From a virus, in IMG/VR virus record IMGVR_UViG_3300005471_000012, positions 27,149 through 91,148 of that record: a DNA stretch of 64,000 nt; one strand, 5' to 3'. The position numbers and the translations under genes are program-made. The notes below the pieces were generated by a model. That model had not been told where the DNA came from. It ran no database searches and saw nothing but the letters and a program-made list of their open reading frames with translations. Within the stretch, counting starts at the first letter, position 1. Each line of letters opens with the position of its first letter. Shown piece after piece: positions 31,052-39,071 of the stretch.

Positions 31052-32917
31052 GTGACAGGCACTGAAGTCCTGCCTTTCGGCACTGCCGCAAGGCCAGCGC
31101 TCGAGCGCGCGGACGCGAACCCGTCGTGGTACGCCGACGCTGACGCAGGCGCATACCGGGCACCCGACGCGATGCTGTCGGACAAAATGCCCACCCTGGT
31201 CAAAGGCGCCGGCTACTGCCGGCCGGGAGGCAACCGCCCCCTGGACGACGACGACCAGGTTTTCCGCCGCTCGATGAAAGCCGAAGTGGCTTTCCGGTCG
31301 GCGATCAAGCAGGGCATCGAGAACCCCGGCCAGGTCCTCAAGGGCATGTCCCCGGAGTTCGCCGGCCAGTTCGGCGCCTTCATGGCCGCCGCCCCGGCCA
31401 ACCAGGCGATGAACCAGCTGGTCACCCAGCTCAACTCGCAGCTGTCCGACCAGCTCGGCAAGTCGATCACCCTGACATCGCCGCTCTCGACGGGCTTCGT
31501 GCCTTTCGACCTCGTGGCGCCGAGTTCGCTTATCTACCCGGTCTATTCCCCGATCCGCAACAAGCTCCCTCGTAGCCCCGGTCAGGGCACCAGCCGGATC
31601 CGCAAGGTGATCACTGGCGTTTCCGGTTCGCAGACCGGCCCGTCGGGCGGCAAGTTCGTCCGGCTCGCCATCCCTGAACTGGTGCAGTCCGGCGGCGCCA
31701 TTTCCGGTGCAAGCACGGCGGTTAACTGGCCGCTGAACTTGCCAGGAACCGGCACGCAGGACGCCGTCGACCTGACCATCCCTTACCGTTTCTGGGGACT
31801 GTCCGAGAACCTGTCGTGGCTTGCCCAGTTCTCCGGGCAGGGATTCGAGGACATTTCTGCGCTCGCGAATCTCCTGCTGCTCCAGGAGTTCATGCTGAAT
31901 GAAGAGGCAGCCCATCTGGGTGCCACTTCCACGGCACTTACCGCGCCTGCCGCGCCGACGCTTACGGCGCGTGCGGCGAATAGCGGCGAGTCTCCGCTGA
32001 CCGGTATTACCACGAACGTGTTCGTAAAGGTCAGCGCGAATACGTTCTTCGGGGAAACGGCAGTCGTCGCCTCGGGCGCGTCCGTGGCCTGGTCGACCGG
32101 CCAGGTCGTCGACGTGCAGATCGCCCCGGTCGCCGGGGCCCAGTGGTACACGATCTACGCCACTACAGGGTCTTCTGCGGGTACGTATCACCTGTTCGCG
32201 GCCAATGTCGGCGGGCAGATGTACACCCTGCAGGGCGCGCTGCCGACCACGTCGGCGCAGCCGCAGGCCTCGGACAGCGGTACGTCGTCCGCCAACGACC
32301 AGGAGGGCCTGACCTCGGTCCTGTCCGGCCACTCGGCGGGCGGCATCTACCCTTCGAACTGGCAGGCCGGGTACTTCTCCCAGACAACAGGTGACACGCT
32401 TAAGACAAGCGTTCTCAACAACGCATTCCAGCAGCTCTGGGATGGCACCGGGAACGTTTACGGAGCATTCAGGGCGGACCCGGCCGAGATCATCGCCGAG
32501 GGCGGCGACGTCATGCGCCTGTCGAACGACATCGTTCAGCAGGGCGCCGCCACGAACTACCGCCTGTTCGTCGAGCAGTCGGAAGTGCCCGGCGTCCGCG
32601 TCGGCGCGGCCGTGTCCGAGTTCCAGAACCCGATCACACGGTCCGTGGTGCGCATTGTCGTGCACCCCTGGACCCCCCAGGGCTCGGCTTACCTCATGTC
32701 CTACACCATGCCATTCGCATGGTCGAACGTGAGCAACGTTGTCGAATTCGTGGCCGTGCAAGATTACCTCAGCATTAGCTGGCCGGTAATTGACGCGAGC
32801 TTCCGCTACAGCATGTTCCTGTTCGGCAGCCTAGTAGTCAATGCGCCTTTTTATTGCGGGTTGATCCAAGGTATCCAGAAGTCCGACCGCTCCGGGTCTA
32901 TCGGGACCTGGTCGTAA
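31052..32917 (+). CDS. Major capsid protein
   Basis: 621 residues from GTG 31052 (GGAGGC leader). Position after protease/scaffold, size and composition identify the shell protein. N-arm contains RRSMKAEVAFRSAIKQGIEN; the core shows LTSPLSTGFVPFDLVAPSSL, WGLSENLSWLAQFSGQGFED, and near the end FRADPAEIIAEGGDVMRLSN and ITRSVVRIVVHPWTPQG. Residues about 299-400 (APAAPTLTARAANSGESPLT, WYTIYATTGSSAGTYHLF) look like an inserted fibronectin-III/Ig-like domain, not part of the HK97 core. The fold itself is inferred. Confidence 0.87.
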   Translation: MTGTEVLPFGTAARPALERADANPSWYADADAGAYRAPDAMLSDKMPTLVKGAGYCRPGGNRPLDDDDQVFRRSMKAEVAFRSAIKQGIENPGQVLKGMSPEFAGQFGAFMAAAPANQAMNQLVTQLNSQLSDQLGKSITLTSPLSTGFVPFDLVAPSSLIYPVYSPIRNKLPRSPGQGTSRIRKVITGVSGSQTGPSGGKFVRLAIPELVQSGGAISGASTAVNWPLNLPGTGTQDAVDLTIPYRFWGLSENLSWLAQFSGQGFEDISALANLLLLQEFMLNEEAAHLGATSTALTAPAAPTLTARAANSGESPLTGITTNVFVKVSANTFFGETAVVASGASVAWSTGQVVDVQIAPVAGAQWYTIYATTGSSAGTYHLFAANVGGQMYTLQGALPTTSAQPQASDSGTSSANDQEGLTSVLSGHSAGGIYPSNWQAGYFSQTTGDTLKTSVLNNAFQQLWDGTGNVYGAFRADPAEIIAEGGDVMRLSNDIVQQGAATNYRLFVEQSEVPGVRVGAAVSEFQNPITRSVVRIVVHPWTPQGSAYLMSYTMPFAWSNVSNVVEFVAVQDYLSISWPVIDASFRYSMFLFGSLVVNAPFYCGLIQGIQKSDRSGSIGTWS

Positions 32918-32918
32918 C

Positions 32919-32970
32919 ACCATTCTGCGGAATGGCCGTGCAAGTATTGGCGGCCATTCCGCAGAATGGT
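32919..32970 (+). terminator. 19-bp inverted repeat after the capsid gene
   Basis: ACCATTCTGCGGAATGGCC (32919-32937) and GGCCATTCCGCAGAATGGT (32952-32970) pair perfectly around 14 bases, starting one base after the capsid stop. Only TT follows, so partial termination or RNA stabilisation that sets high capsid expression is likelier than full stop. Confidence 0.65.
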
Positions 32971-33009
32971 TTCACCGCATTATTCCGACGCGACTTAGGA
33001 GCGTTTGTC

Positions 33010-33345
33010 ATGCCCTTGAACCCGCCTGCGGGCACCGCAATCCAGGCCGGGCCGATCATCTACACCAACCCGCCGCAGATGCCGGGCATCACGACAGCCC
33101 CGCCAACGGTGACAACGCCAGCATTCCCGAACACGACTGTCGCGGTCGCCAACACAACGGGCGTGGACGTGATGGTTTACGCCCTCGCGGGCGCGGCCGG
33201 GTTCACCGTGATCGCGGTCAACGGGGTCACGACTGGCCTGGTGACCGCTGCCACCGCGAGCGCGAGCATCTACCTGCCTGCCGGGCAGACGATCGCGTTC
33301 ACCTACGCGTCGGGCACGCCTTCCTGGGTGTGGCAGGCGGTCTGA
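33010..33345 (+). CDS. Possible head decoration protein
   Basis: 111 residues, ATG after AGGAG. Thr/Ala/Val-rich beta protein (NTTVAVANTTGVDVMVYALA, ASIYLPAGQTIAFTYASG). Size, composition and position right behind the capsid gene suit a capsid-associated or decoration protein. Confidence 0.7.
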   Translation: MPLNPPAGTAIQAGPIIYTNPPQMPGITTAPPTVTTPAFPNTTVAVANTTGVDVMVYALAGAAGFTVIAVNGVTTGLVTAATASASIYLPAGQTIAFTYASGTPSWVWQAV

Positions 33346-33348
33346 GCA

Positions 33349-33621
33349 GTGGCCGGCGCGCAGCAGTACACCGTTGCCACCACGCCGGTGCTGATCGCCT
33401 CGGCGCCGGCCACCGTCACCAACGGCCCGTCCGGGTGGTTTTACCTGTCGAACACCGGCGCGACCGTCTACCTCGCCGGCAGTTCCGCGAACGCCACCGC
33501 CACCACGGGGGCGGCCGTGGTCACAACTGGCACGTTCACCGGGTTCCTGTTCCCCGGCGACCAGATATGGGCGTTCTGCGCCACCAGCACCGTGGTCACA
33601 GTCCTGCAGACGGGGGCGTGA
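33349..33621 (+). CDS. Small beta protein, head-associated
   Basis: 90 residues from GTG. PATVTNGPSGWFYLSNTGAT then GTFTGFLFPGDQIWAFCATS: same style as its upstream neighbour, four bases away, and perhaps a paralogue. Head decoration or fibre is plausible. Confidence 0.7.
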   Translation: MAGAQQYTVATTPVLIASAPATVTNGPSGWFYLSNTGATVYLAGSSANATATTGAAVVTTGTFTGFLFPGDQIWAFCATSTVVTVLQTGA

Positions 33622-33625
33622 GCCT

Positions 33626-33922
33626 GTGACCACGGTTCAGTTGCCAGACGGCTGCTACGGCCTCGACATGGCCAACGGCCGGCAGTACACCGCAGACAAG
33701 CCCGGCGGCAAAGTCGAAGTCTCCGGCCGGGACGCCCGGTTCATCGACACCTCGTATTACGGCCAGGGCCAGGCCGGGATCATGCGCGGCGGCCCGCAGT
33801 TCACCATCGGCACCCGCAAGGGCCGCTGGTGCGAGCCGTGCCGCCGCCTGTGGAACGCCTGGTCTCATCTCTGCCCGCGCTGCGGCGCGGCCACAACCGA
33901 GCACAACCCAGGAGGCATGTGA
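33626..33922 (+). CDS. Zinc-ribbon hypothetical protein
   Basis: 98 residues. QLPDGCYGLDMANGRQYTAD and ARFIDTSYYGQGQAG, then C-terminal CEPCRRLWNAWSHLCPRCG. The first half resembles small phage proteins that report glycine-rich strands; the ribbon suggests zinc binding. Overlaps the next start. Confidence 0.75.
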   Translation: MTTVQLPDGCYGLDMANGRQYTADKPGGKVEVSGRDARFIDTSYYGQGQAGIMRGGPQFTIGTRKGRWCEPCRRLWNAWSHLCPRCGAATTEHNPGGM

Positions 33923-34488
33923 CCACAGTCGCATACGCAATGACAGACCTCGGGCCGTCCAGTGACGGCCAGGTCGACGCCGGGACGGTCAGCGTCTCGG
34001 AAGCCAACGGCGGCTGCGGGAAGCAGCACAAGGCGTTCCTCAACGAGGACGGCAGGCCGTGCATCGAGTGCGCCGTGTGCGCGCCGGTCCTGATCGGCGG
34101 CCATTACGGCTGGTCGGCGACCCCTAACGGGGTGCCGCTGACTCCAGACGAGATCGCCGAGCGGGAGCTCGCCGAGCGGGACGGCATCGCCATGCAGCGC
34201 GTGATGATGAAGTCTGTCACCGACCATTTCATCGAGTCGATGGCCGCGAAGGGTGCCGCCGGGCCGGCGCTGAGCGCGTCGACGCTGGCCGCGCAACTGG
34301 CCGCGCTGCCAGCCGCCGAGCGGGCCGAGATCGCCAAACTGCTCGCGCCAGGCGGCGTGCCGCCAGCGTCGCACCCGGCCACCTTGGCTGAGGGCAAGCC
34401 GGCCGAGCAGCCCGCGAAGGATCCATCAGTTCCGGCGGGGGCCGCGATGAAACGGCCGCCGGGCCGGCCCCGCAAGACGGCTAACTGA
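33919..34488 (+). CDS. Hypothetical protein with AT-hook-like tail
   Basis: 189 residues from GTG 33919 (GGAGGCAT leader). CGKQHKAFLNEDGRPCIECA...CAPVL could bind zinc; a long Ala-rich helix follows; the tail KRPPGRPRKTA matches the AT-hook core PGRP. Might touch DNA inside the head. Function unknown. Confidence 0.75.
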   Translation: MTTVAYAMTDLGPSSDGQVDAGTVSVSEANGGCGKQHKAFLNEDGRPCIECAVCAPVLIGGHYGWSATPNGVPLTPDEIAERELAERDGIAMQRVMMKSVTDHFIESMAAKGAAGPALSASTLAAQLAALPAAERAEIAKLLAPGGVPPASHPATLAEGKPAEQPAKDPSVPAGAAMKRPPGRPRKTAN

Positions 34489-34492
34489 CCCG

Positions 34493-34675
34493 GTGCGGGC
34501 CCGCCGGCGGTCCCGGCCGCACTGCTCCAGGTGCGGCGGCCCGAAACGCCGTCCCTCGGACGCGTCGATCACCTGCCGGGCCTGCGGCGACCTGATCTGC
34601 CTCAAGCATGCCGTGGAGAACCCCGACTACGGCGGGTGGATCTGCACTCGCTGCGCGCGGTCAGCCGGGGGGTGA
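34493..34675 (+). CDS. Small zinc-finger protein
   Basis: 60 residues from GTG. CSRCGGPKRRPSDASITCRA...CGDLICLKHAVENPDYGGWI...CTRC: three CxxC pairs plus His, an LIM/RING-like spacing. Basic N-terminus. No family recognised. Confidence 0.68.
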   Translation: MRARRRSRPHCSRCGGPKRRPSDASITCRACGDLICLKHAVENPDYGGWICTRCARSAGG

Positions 34676-34678
34676 CGT

Positions 34679-35635
34679 ATGCCCGAACTCAACCCGGGCG
34701 CCATCTCGGCGAGCCCCGGGACGCCGTACGTCACCCCATCGCTGCTGCTCTCGGCGCCTACAGGGATCGTGTGGTCGACGCTCGGACCCGGCGCGCGGCC
34801 GAACGAGCAGCAGCAGTTCGACGAGCAGCTGAACCTGTGCCGCCGCGCCACCAGCATGATCGACGGGTACTGCAACCAGCCGCTGCGGGCCACCCTGGAC
34901 AGCGAGACGCTGTACGGGCCCGGTGAACTGCGTTTTCAGATGCAGCCCAACGGTAATGCGCGGCTGCTGCTGTCCCGTTCCCCGGTCACCGCGGTGCTCG
35001 GCGGCCAGGTGTCGATGGCCGCGTCGTTCCCGGCGCAGAACACCCCGATCCCCGCAGCCAGCTTCAAGATCGCAAATCCGCTGATCGGGGTGTACGGCGC
35101 GACCGTCCCCGGCGGGTCCGACAACTCCGGGCAGGCGGTGTTCCTCGCACCCGGAGTGGTCTCGTGGCTGGCCGGCCGGTTCGGGTACCAGGTGCAGGTC
35201 TCCTACATCAACGGCTGGCCGCACGGCTCCACGCAGGCGGCCGCCGCGGCAGGCGACGCGACGATCGAGATAGACGACTGCACCGGCTGGGGCGTTCCGC
35301 CCGGCGGCACTACCGGCGCGACAGGTACCTTGTATGACCCTGGCGCGCAGGAAACCATCACCGTGCTGGCCGCGTCTGCGACGTCCGGCCCGGGGGTCCT
35401 TGCGCTGTCAGCGCCACTGGCCTACAGCCATGCGGTCGGCGTCATGGCCAGCACGTTGCCGAACACGGTCATCCAGGCCGCGATCTTGTATTGCGTCAGC
35501 CAGGCGCTGGTCCGGGGCACGACGTCGACGAGCATCCAGTCCCTTCCCGGCGGCGCCGCCGGCGGGGGGAAGTCGGGCGAGGAATACGCCACCGAAGCCG
35601 ACCTGATGATCCACCCGTACAAGCGGGTCATATGA
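34679..35635 (+). CDS. Head-tail connector protein (putative)
   Basis: 318 residues. QQFDEQLNLCRRATSMIDGY then CNQPLRATLDSETLYGPGEL is the opening of gp6/gp15-type adaptors (helix, Tyr/Cys, beta). A middle region (IEIDDCTGWGVPPGGTTGAT) looks like a beta insertion. LPNTVIQAAILYCVSQALVR near the C-terminus is a helix typical of connectors. Placement between capsid and tail genes agrees. Confidence 0.75.
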   Translation: MPELNPGAISASPGTPYVTPSLLLSAPTGIVWSTLGPGARPNEQQQFDEQLNLCRRATSMIDGYCNQPLRATLDSETLYGPGELRFQMQPNGNARLLLSRSPVTAVLGGQVSMAASFPAQNTPIPAASFKIANPLIGVYGATVPGGSDNSGQAVFLAPGVVSWLAGRFGYQVQVSYINGWPHGSTQAAAAAGDATIEIDDCTGWGVPPGGTTGATGTLYDPGAQETITVLAASATSGPGVLALSAPLAYSHAVGVMASTLPNTVIQAAILYCVSQALVRGTTSTSIQSLPGGAAGGGKSGEEYATEADLMIHPYKRVI

Positions 35636-35655
35636 CGTATAAGCGGGTCATATGA
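35621..35655 (+). repeat. Tandem duplication at a gene junction
   Basis: AAGCGGGTCATATGA occurs at 35621-35635 and again at 35641-35655 (period 20). The first copy ends the connector gene, the second supplies the ATG of the next gene. A recent slip duplication that made or moved the junction is likely. Confidence 0.7.
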
Positions 35656-36353
35656 AGCCGCCGGGCGTCAACGTCCCGGCGCCGCTGCCAGGGGCAAGGC
35701 GGGGCCACCGGCGGCATCCGAGGATCACCAACCAGCTCGTGCCGGTCCCGCACCATCATGCGCATAAACGCCGTCATCATGCGAAGAAACGCCGTCACCA
35801 GGCTCACGGCCGGCACCACGGCCTGACGTTGCCCGGCCCGCCGGCCGGGTCGTGGATTCTGGGCGGCAACGACCGTTACGGCAACTGCGCGGCGGTGGCC
35901 GCCGCGAACAGCCTGCTGGCCGTGACCGGCCGGCGGGCCTCCGGTCAGGACATCCTGGCGCTGCACCAGGCCGCCTGCCGTGGCCACGACGCCGGCGCGG
36001 CGATAGCCGACGTGCTGCATGCCCTGGTCGCGACCGGGCTGGCCGGCGCGTGGCCCGGCGGCTTCGAAGAACTCGAGGACGGGGAACCGCTGGCCGGGAC
36101 CGGGCTGATCGTCGGCCTGGCACTGGAAGAAGCGCAGAAACAGCAGGCCGTCTGGGATGACGTGCCATCCCCGCCGTGGGGGCCGCACGCGGCCGTGCTG
36201 GCCGGCGGCGCGGTGATCAGCTGGGGCCGGGAGATACCGGTCACCGGCGTGTTTCTCGCCGGGCAGGTCACGTCGGCGTGGCGGGTGCGGTGGCAGGGGG
36301 TGCCCGCCCGGTGCCGCTTAACTCTGTCAGTGAATACGTCCTCGGCTTGCTGA
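35652..36353 (+). CDS. Papain-like cysteine peptidase-like protein with His-rich N-terminus
   Basis: 233 residues. The first 60 are His/Arg/Lys-rich (HHHAHKRRHHAKKRRHQAHG). Then NDRYGNCAAVAAANSLLAVT places a Cys at a helix N-cap after Gly-Asn, as in C1/C39 peptidases, and GPHAAVLAGGAVISWGREI gives the His. This is the order of a papain fold. Such proteins occur in phage head-tail regions. Activity is inference. The C-terminus overlaps the next gene by 43 bases in another frame. Confidence 0.72.
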   Translation: MKPPGVNVPAPLPGARRGHRRHPRITNQLVPVPHHHAHKRRHHAKKRRHQAHGRHHGLTLPGPPAGSWILGGNDRYGNCAAVAAANSLLAVTGRRASGQDILALHQAACRGHDAGAAIADVLHALVATGLAGAWPGGFEELEDGEPLAGTGLIVGLALEEAQKQQAVWDDVPSPPWGPHAAVLAGGAVISWGREIPVTGVFLAGQVTSAWRVRWQGVPARCRLTLSVNTSSAC

Positions 36354-36823
36354 ACGGGCTGCCGTTGCCCGGCCCGGCCGGGGAAGGCGGTGCCCTGCAG
36401 TGCTTCATCACGCCTCCGGATCCGGGCACGCTGACCGTTCCGACCGCCTACCTGTGGCCAGGGACAGGCGCCGAGACACGGCTGACCCCGCCTAGGGCCG
36501 GGGGCCCGAACGTCGTCAAGCCAGGCTGGAAGAAGATCGCCCACCAGTTGCAACTGTGGATCTCGTGGGTCGGCTCGGGCGACGACCCTTCGGCTGACAC
36601 GAATTTCCCCGCCGTAGTCGACGCGATCATGGCGGCTTTGCGTCCGTCTGCCGACGAAGTCACGGTCACCGACCCGATCACGGGGGTGATCACTTCAGTG
36701 ATCCTCGGGGTCGGCGAGCAGATGACCTACGACGTCGCGGTCGTGCACGCCCTCGAAGACCAGCGGTACCTACGGTACGACGCGCGGCTCACCCTTCCCG
36801 TTTCCGAGTATTTCCAGTCCTGA
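36311..36823 (+). CDS. Tail terminator/completion-type protein
   Basis: 170 residues from GTG 36311. SEYVLGLLNGLPLPGPAGEG, WKKIAHQLQLWISWVGSGDD, NFPAVVDAIMAALRPSAD and YDVAVVHALEDQRYLRYDAR; the position just before the tail tube gene and the alpha/beta pattern fit a tail terminator (gpU/gp17-like) protein. Family not certain. Confidence 0.7.
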   Translation: MPLNSVSEYVLGLLNGLPLPGPAGEGGALQCFITPPDPGTLTVPTAYLWPGTGAETRLTPPRAGGPNVVKPGWKKIAHQLQLWISWVGSGDDPSADTNFPAVVDAIMAALRPSADEVTVTDPITGVITSVILGVGEQMTYDVAVVHALEDQRYLRYDARLTLPVSEYFQS

Positions 36824-36841
36824 CCCCCACCACGGAGGCAT

Positions 36842-37141
36842 GTGGCGCAAGCCCGTTACCCCTACCTGGGCCCCGACGCCCGGCTGTACACGCAGTACCT
36901 CGACGTGACTGACGCGCCGCGTCCCCTGGAAGCCGAACTCGGCCGCTCGTACGCAATGACGCCGGTACCGGGCTGGGACGACGGCAAGGGCGGCAGCCTC
37001 CTTCCGGTTCCGCCCGGTGATGGCCGCTGGGGTGACGCGCTCGCCGCAGGCCATCTCCCGGACGTCGGCCAGGCCGAGGCACCGCCGGTGCCTGACCGGG
37101 CAGCCGAGGCCACTCCCGCCAGCAAGCGGAAGGAGGCCTAG
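36842..37141 (+). CDS. Hypothetical protein, 99 residues
   Basis: GTG with GGAGGCAT leader, identical to that of the protease gene. RYPYLGPDARLYTQYLDVTD then a Gly/Pro-rich acidic tail. Short proteins of this type often precede the tail tube gene. Function unknown. Confidence 0.72.
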   Translation: MAQARYPYLGPDARLYTQYLDVTDAPRPLEAELGRSYAMTPVPGWDDGKGGSLLPVPPGDGRWGDALAAGHLPDVGQAEAPPVPDRAAEATPASKRKEA

Positions 37142-37144
37142 GCC

Positions 37145-38410
37145 ATGGCCGGACCAACGGCAATCTTCCCGGTCACCAGGCGGTTCATCGGCATCGCCAA
37201 GGAAGTCACCCCCGGCACCGCCGTAATGCCGACAGCGACACTGCCGATGACCACCTTCGACCCCGAAGACAAAGTTATCTACCTGCCCGATGAGTCGTGG
37301 CGCAACTCCATGGCCGGCGAATACGCCCTGATCCAGGGCGTCGAGTCCGCTGACATTTCGATGGGCGGCCCGTTCTTCGGCGACGGCATCGGCTACCACC
37401 TGCTGAACATCTTCGGCGACTACTGGCAGACCGTCACCGGTAGCGCAGGCACCGCCACCACCGTCGGTGCCACCCCTTACGTGGCGGGCGCGGCGACGCT
37501 GAACGTCACGTCTGGCACCAACCTGACCACCAGCACGACGTTCGCGGTCGGCGCGCTCGGTACCTCGGCGGAAGAGGTCCGCACGGTCGCCTCGGGTGGC
37601 GGCACGACCACGATCACCATGAATGCGCCGTTCTACCAGAACCACGCCTCGGGTGTCGCGGTCACCCCGTACACGTCGGTCACCACCGTCAACCACCTGT
37701 TCAGTCTGCTGAACTCGGGGACCGGCGCCGGCGGCAGCCTGCAAGCACAGCCGCCCGCGTACACGCTGACCGACTACACCGGGCTCACCACCACCGTCGG
37801 CGCCCGCGCCTACCCGTACAGCTGCCTTTCCGAGCTCACCTTCACCGGCGCCGCCGAGGCGCTGCTGATGTGGGAAGCGAAAGCCACGTCGTTCGTGTCG
37901 CAGGCCGCGGCCAGCACCCCGACCGCCTCGGTGTCCACGGTGATCCCGCAAGCCGACTGGCGCAGCCTCGTCGGCATCGGCGGTACGACCGTCGGCTCGC
38001 CGATCAACGACGTCAAAGAGTGGAAGGTCACGCTCAGCCGGAAAGTCGCGCCGTACTGGACGAACGACGGGCAGCAGAACCCGTACACCATCGCCCGTGG
38101 CGCTTTCACCGTTTCCGGCAGCCTGTCCTTCGACCCGTCCTACGACGAGTCACAGCTGCTGAACTTCCTCAACAACACGCAGCCGCAGTTGCAGATCGTG
38201 GCCGCCAACGGCCTGGCCGGCTCGGCTGTGATCTCGCTGACGATCAACATCCAGGCCGCCGCCTACGAGACCGCGAAGATCACCTCCTCGGGTGACCTGT
38301 TCGGCCACGACATCACCTTCAAAGGAATCGCCAACACCACCAACGTCGGCCCGTCCGGGTCGTATTCGCCGTGCCAGATCCAGGTGTCCAACTCGGTCAC
38401 CAACTACTGA
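37145..38410 (+). CDS. Major tail (tube) protein
   Basis: 421 residues. FIGIAKEVTPGTAVMPTATL near the start, and VKEWKVTLSRKVAPYWTNDG, GAFTVSGSLSFDPSYDESQL and DITFKGIANTTNVGPSG later, are the tube-protein pattern (phage major tail protein of siphoviruses). The middle (about 100-190) is a Gly/Thr-rich beta region that may be a surface insertion. Followed by a terminator and then the tail chaperone genes. Confidence 0.85.
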   Translation: MAGPTAIFPVTRRFIGIAKEVTPGTAVMPTATLPMTTFDPEDKVIYLPDESWRNSMAGEYALIQGVESADISMGGPFFGDGIGYHLLNIFGDYWQTVTGSAGTATTVGATPYVAGAATLNVTSGTNLTTSTTFAVGALGTSAEEVRTVASGGGTTTITMNAPFYQNHASGVAVTPYTSVTTVNHLFSLLNSGTGAGGSLQAQPPAYTLTDYTGLTTTVGARAYPYSCLSELTFTGAAEALLMWEAKATSFVSQAAASTPTASVSTVIPQADWRSLVGIGGTTVGSPINDVKEWKVTLSRKVAPYWTNDGQQNPYTIARGAFTVSGSLSFDPSYDESQLLNFLNNTQPQLQIVAANGLAGSAVISLTINIQAAAYETAKITSSGDLFGHDITFKGIANTTNVGPSGSYSPCQIQVSNSVTNY

Positions 38411-38421
38411 CCCCCCGCCCG

Positions 38422-38449
38422 CCCGCCACCCGGTCCGGGTGGCGGGTTT
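38422..38449 (+). terminator. Intrinsic terminator after the tail tube gene
   Basis: CCCGCCACCCG (38422-38432) and CGGGTGGCGGG (38436-38446), loop GTC, followed by TTT. Likely partial, keeping tube protein expression above that of the downstream genes. Confidence 0.65.
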
Positions 38450-38470
38450 CCGCGTGAAAGGGAACACAGG

Positions 38471-38806
38471 ATGAAAGTTGATCTTCCGTCGGGTGGCTGG
38501 GCGGAACTAAGGGACAAGCTGAAAGGCGGCGACCGGGTCGCCGCCATGGAAGCCGTCCGGGTGGAAGTCGCCGACGGCAAGACCACCGTCGACGGGTCCG
38601 TGGAAACACGGGTGTGCAACGCGCTGCTGGCCCGGCTGATCACCGCCTGGTCGTTTGAGGGCGTCCCCGCGCCAGCCACGCACATCAACCCGTCCGCGAT
38701 TCTCGAAGACCTTGACCTGGACGACTACAACGCCCTCTGCGAGGCGATCGAGCCGTACGTGGAAAAGGTGACGCCCCGCCCAAACCGTCCGGCGCGGCGA
38801 AACTGA
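38471..38806 (+). CDS. Tail assembly chaperone, short form
   Basis: 111 residues (MKVDLPSGGWAELRDKLKGG). Equivalent to lambda gpG: a small acidic/helical protein between tube and tape measure genes. VCNALLARLITAWSFEG and ILEDLDLDDYNALCEAI fit the family. It ends shortly after the slippery heptamer 38779-38785. Confidence 0.82.
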   Translation: MKVDLPSGGWAELRDKLKGGDRVAAMEAVRVEVADGKTTVDGSVETRVCNALLARLITAWSFEGVPAPATHINPSAILEDLDLDDYNALCEAIEPYVEKVTPRPNRPARRN

Positions 38807-39051
38807 CCGCCTGGTTCCTCGGCCAGAACGTGGACCTCCCCGCGGACATGCCGCCCGGGATGCTCGGCTACCGGTGGTTCGCCGCCGCCTACCAGTGGAC
38901 TCCGGCCCAGGTAGACGACCTCGACCTAGAGCACGCCGACTGGCTGGTGCTCATCGAGAACGCCGAACGGCACGCCCAGGAGATCAGGAACAAGCGGTCA
39001 GCGCCGCCGGAGTTCCCGGCCGGGCCGGGCGGGTTCGGCGGCAGCCGGTAA
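38471..39051 (+). CDS. Tail assembly chaperone, -1 frameshift fusion
   Basis: Reading CCA AAC at 38780-38785 then slipping back one base gives join(38471..38785,38785..39051), 193 residues. The added part begins PSGAAKLTAWFLGQNVDLPA and includes MLGYRWFAAAYQWTPAQVDD. The extension frame has no good start of its own, while its sequence is clearly coding. The G/GT arrangement is nearly universal in long-tailed phages. Confidence 0.82.
38779..38785 (+). promoter_or_regulatory. Programmed -1 frameshift site CCCAAAC
   Basis: Heptamer in phase C CCA AAC, the X XXY YYZ form that allows both tRNAs to re-pair after slippage. Located seven codons before the short-form stop. Confidence 0.8.
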
Positions 39052-39071
39052 AAGCACAGGGGGGAACGGCG

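Noticed and set aside
30728-32761. 677-codon minus-strand open frame
   Set aside because: Antisense to the capsid gene, no start signals, no recognisable domain.
38761-38768. GGAAAAG as tail chaperone frameshift site
   Set aside because: Slippage would mispair the P-site tRNA; CCCAAAC a few codons later fits the heptamer rule perfectly.
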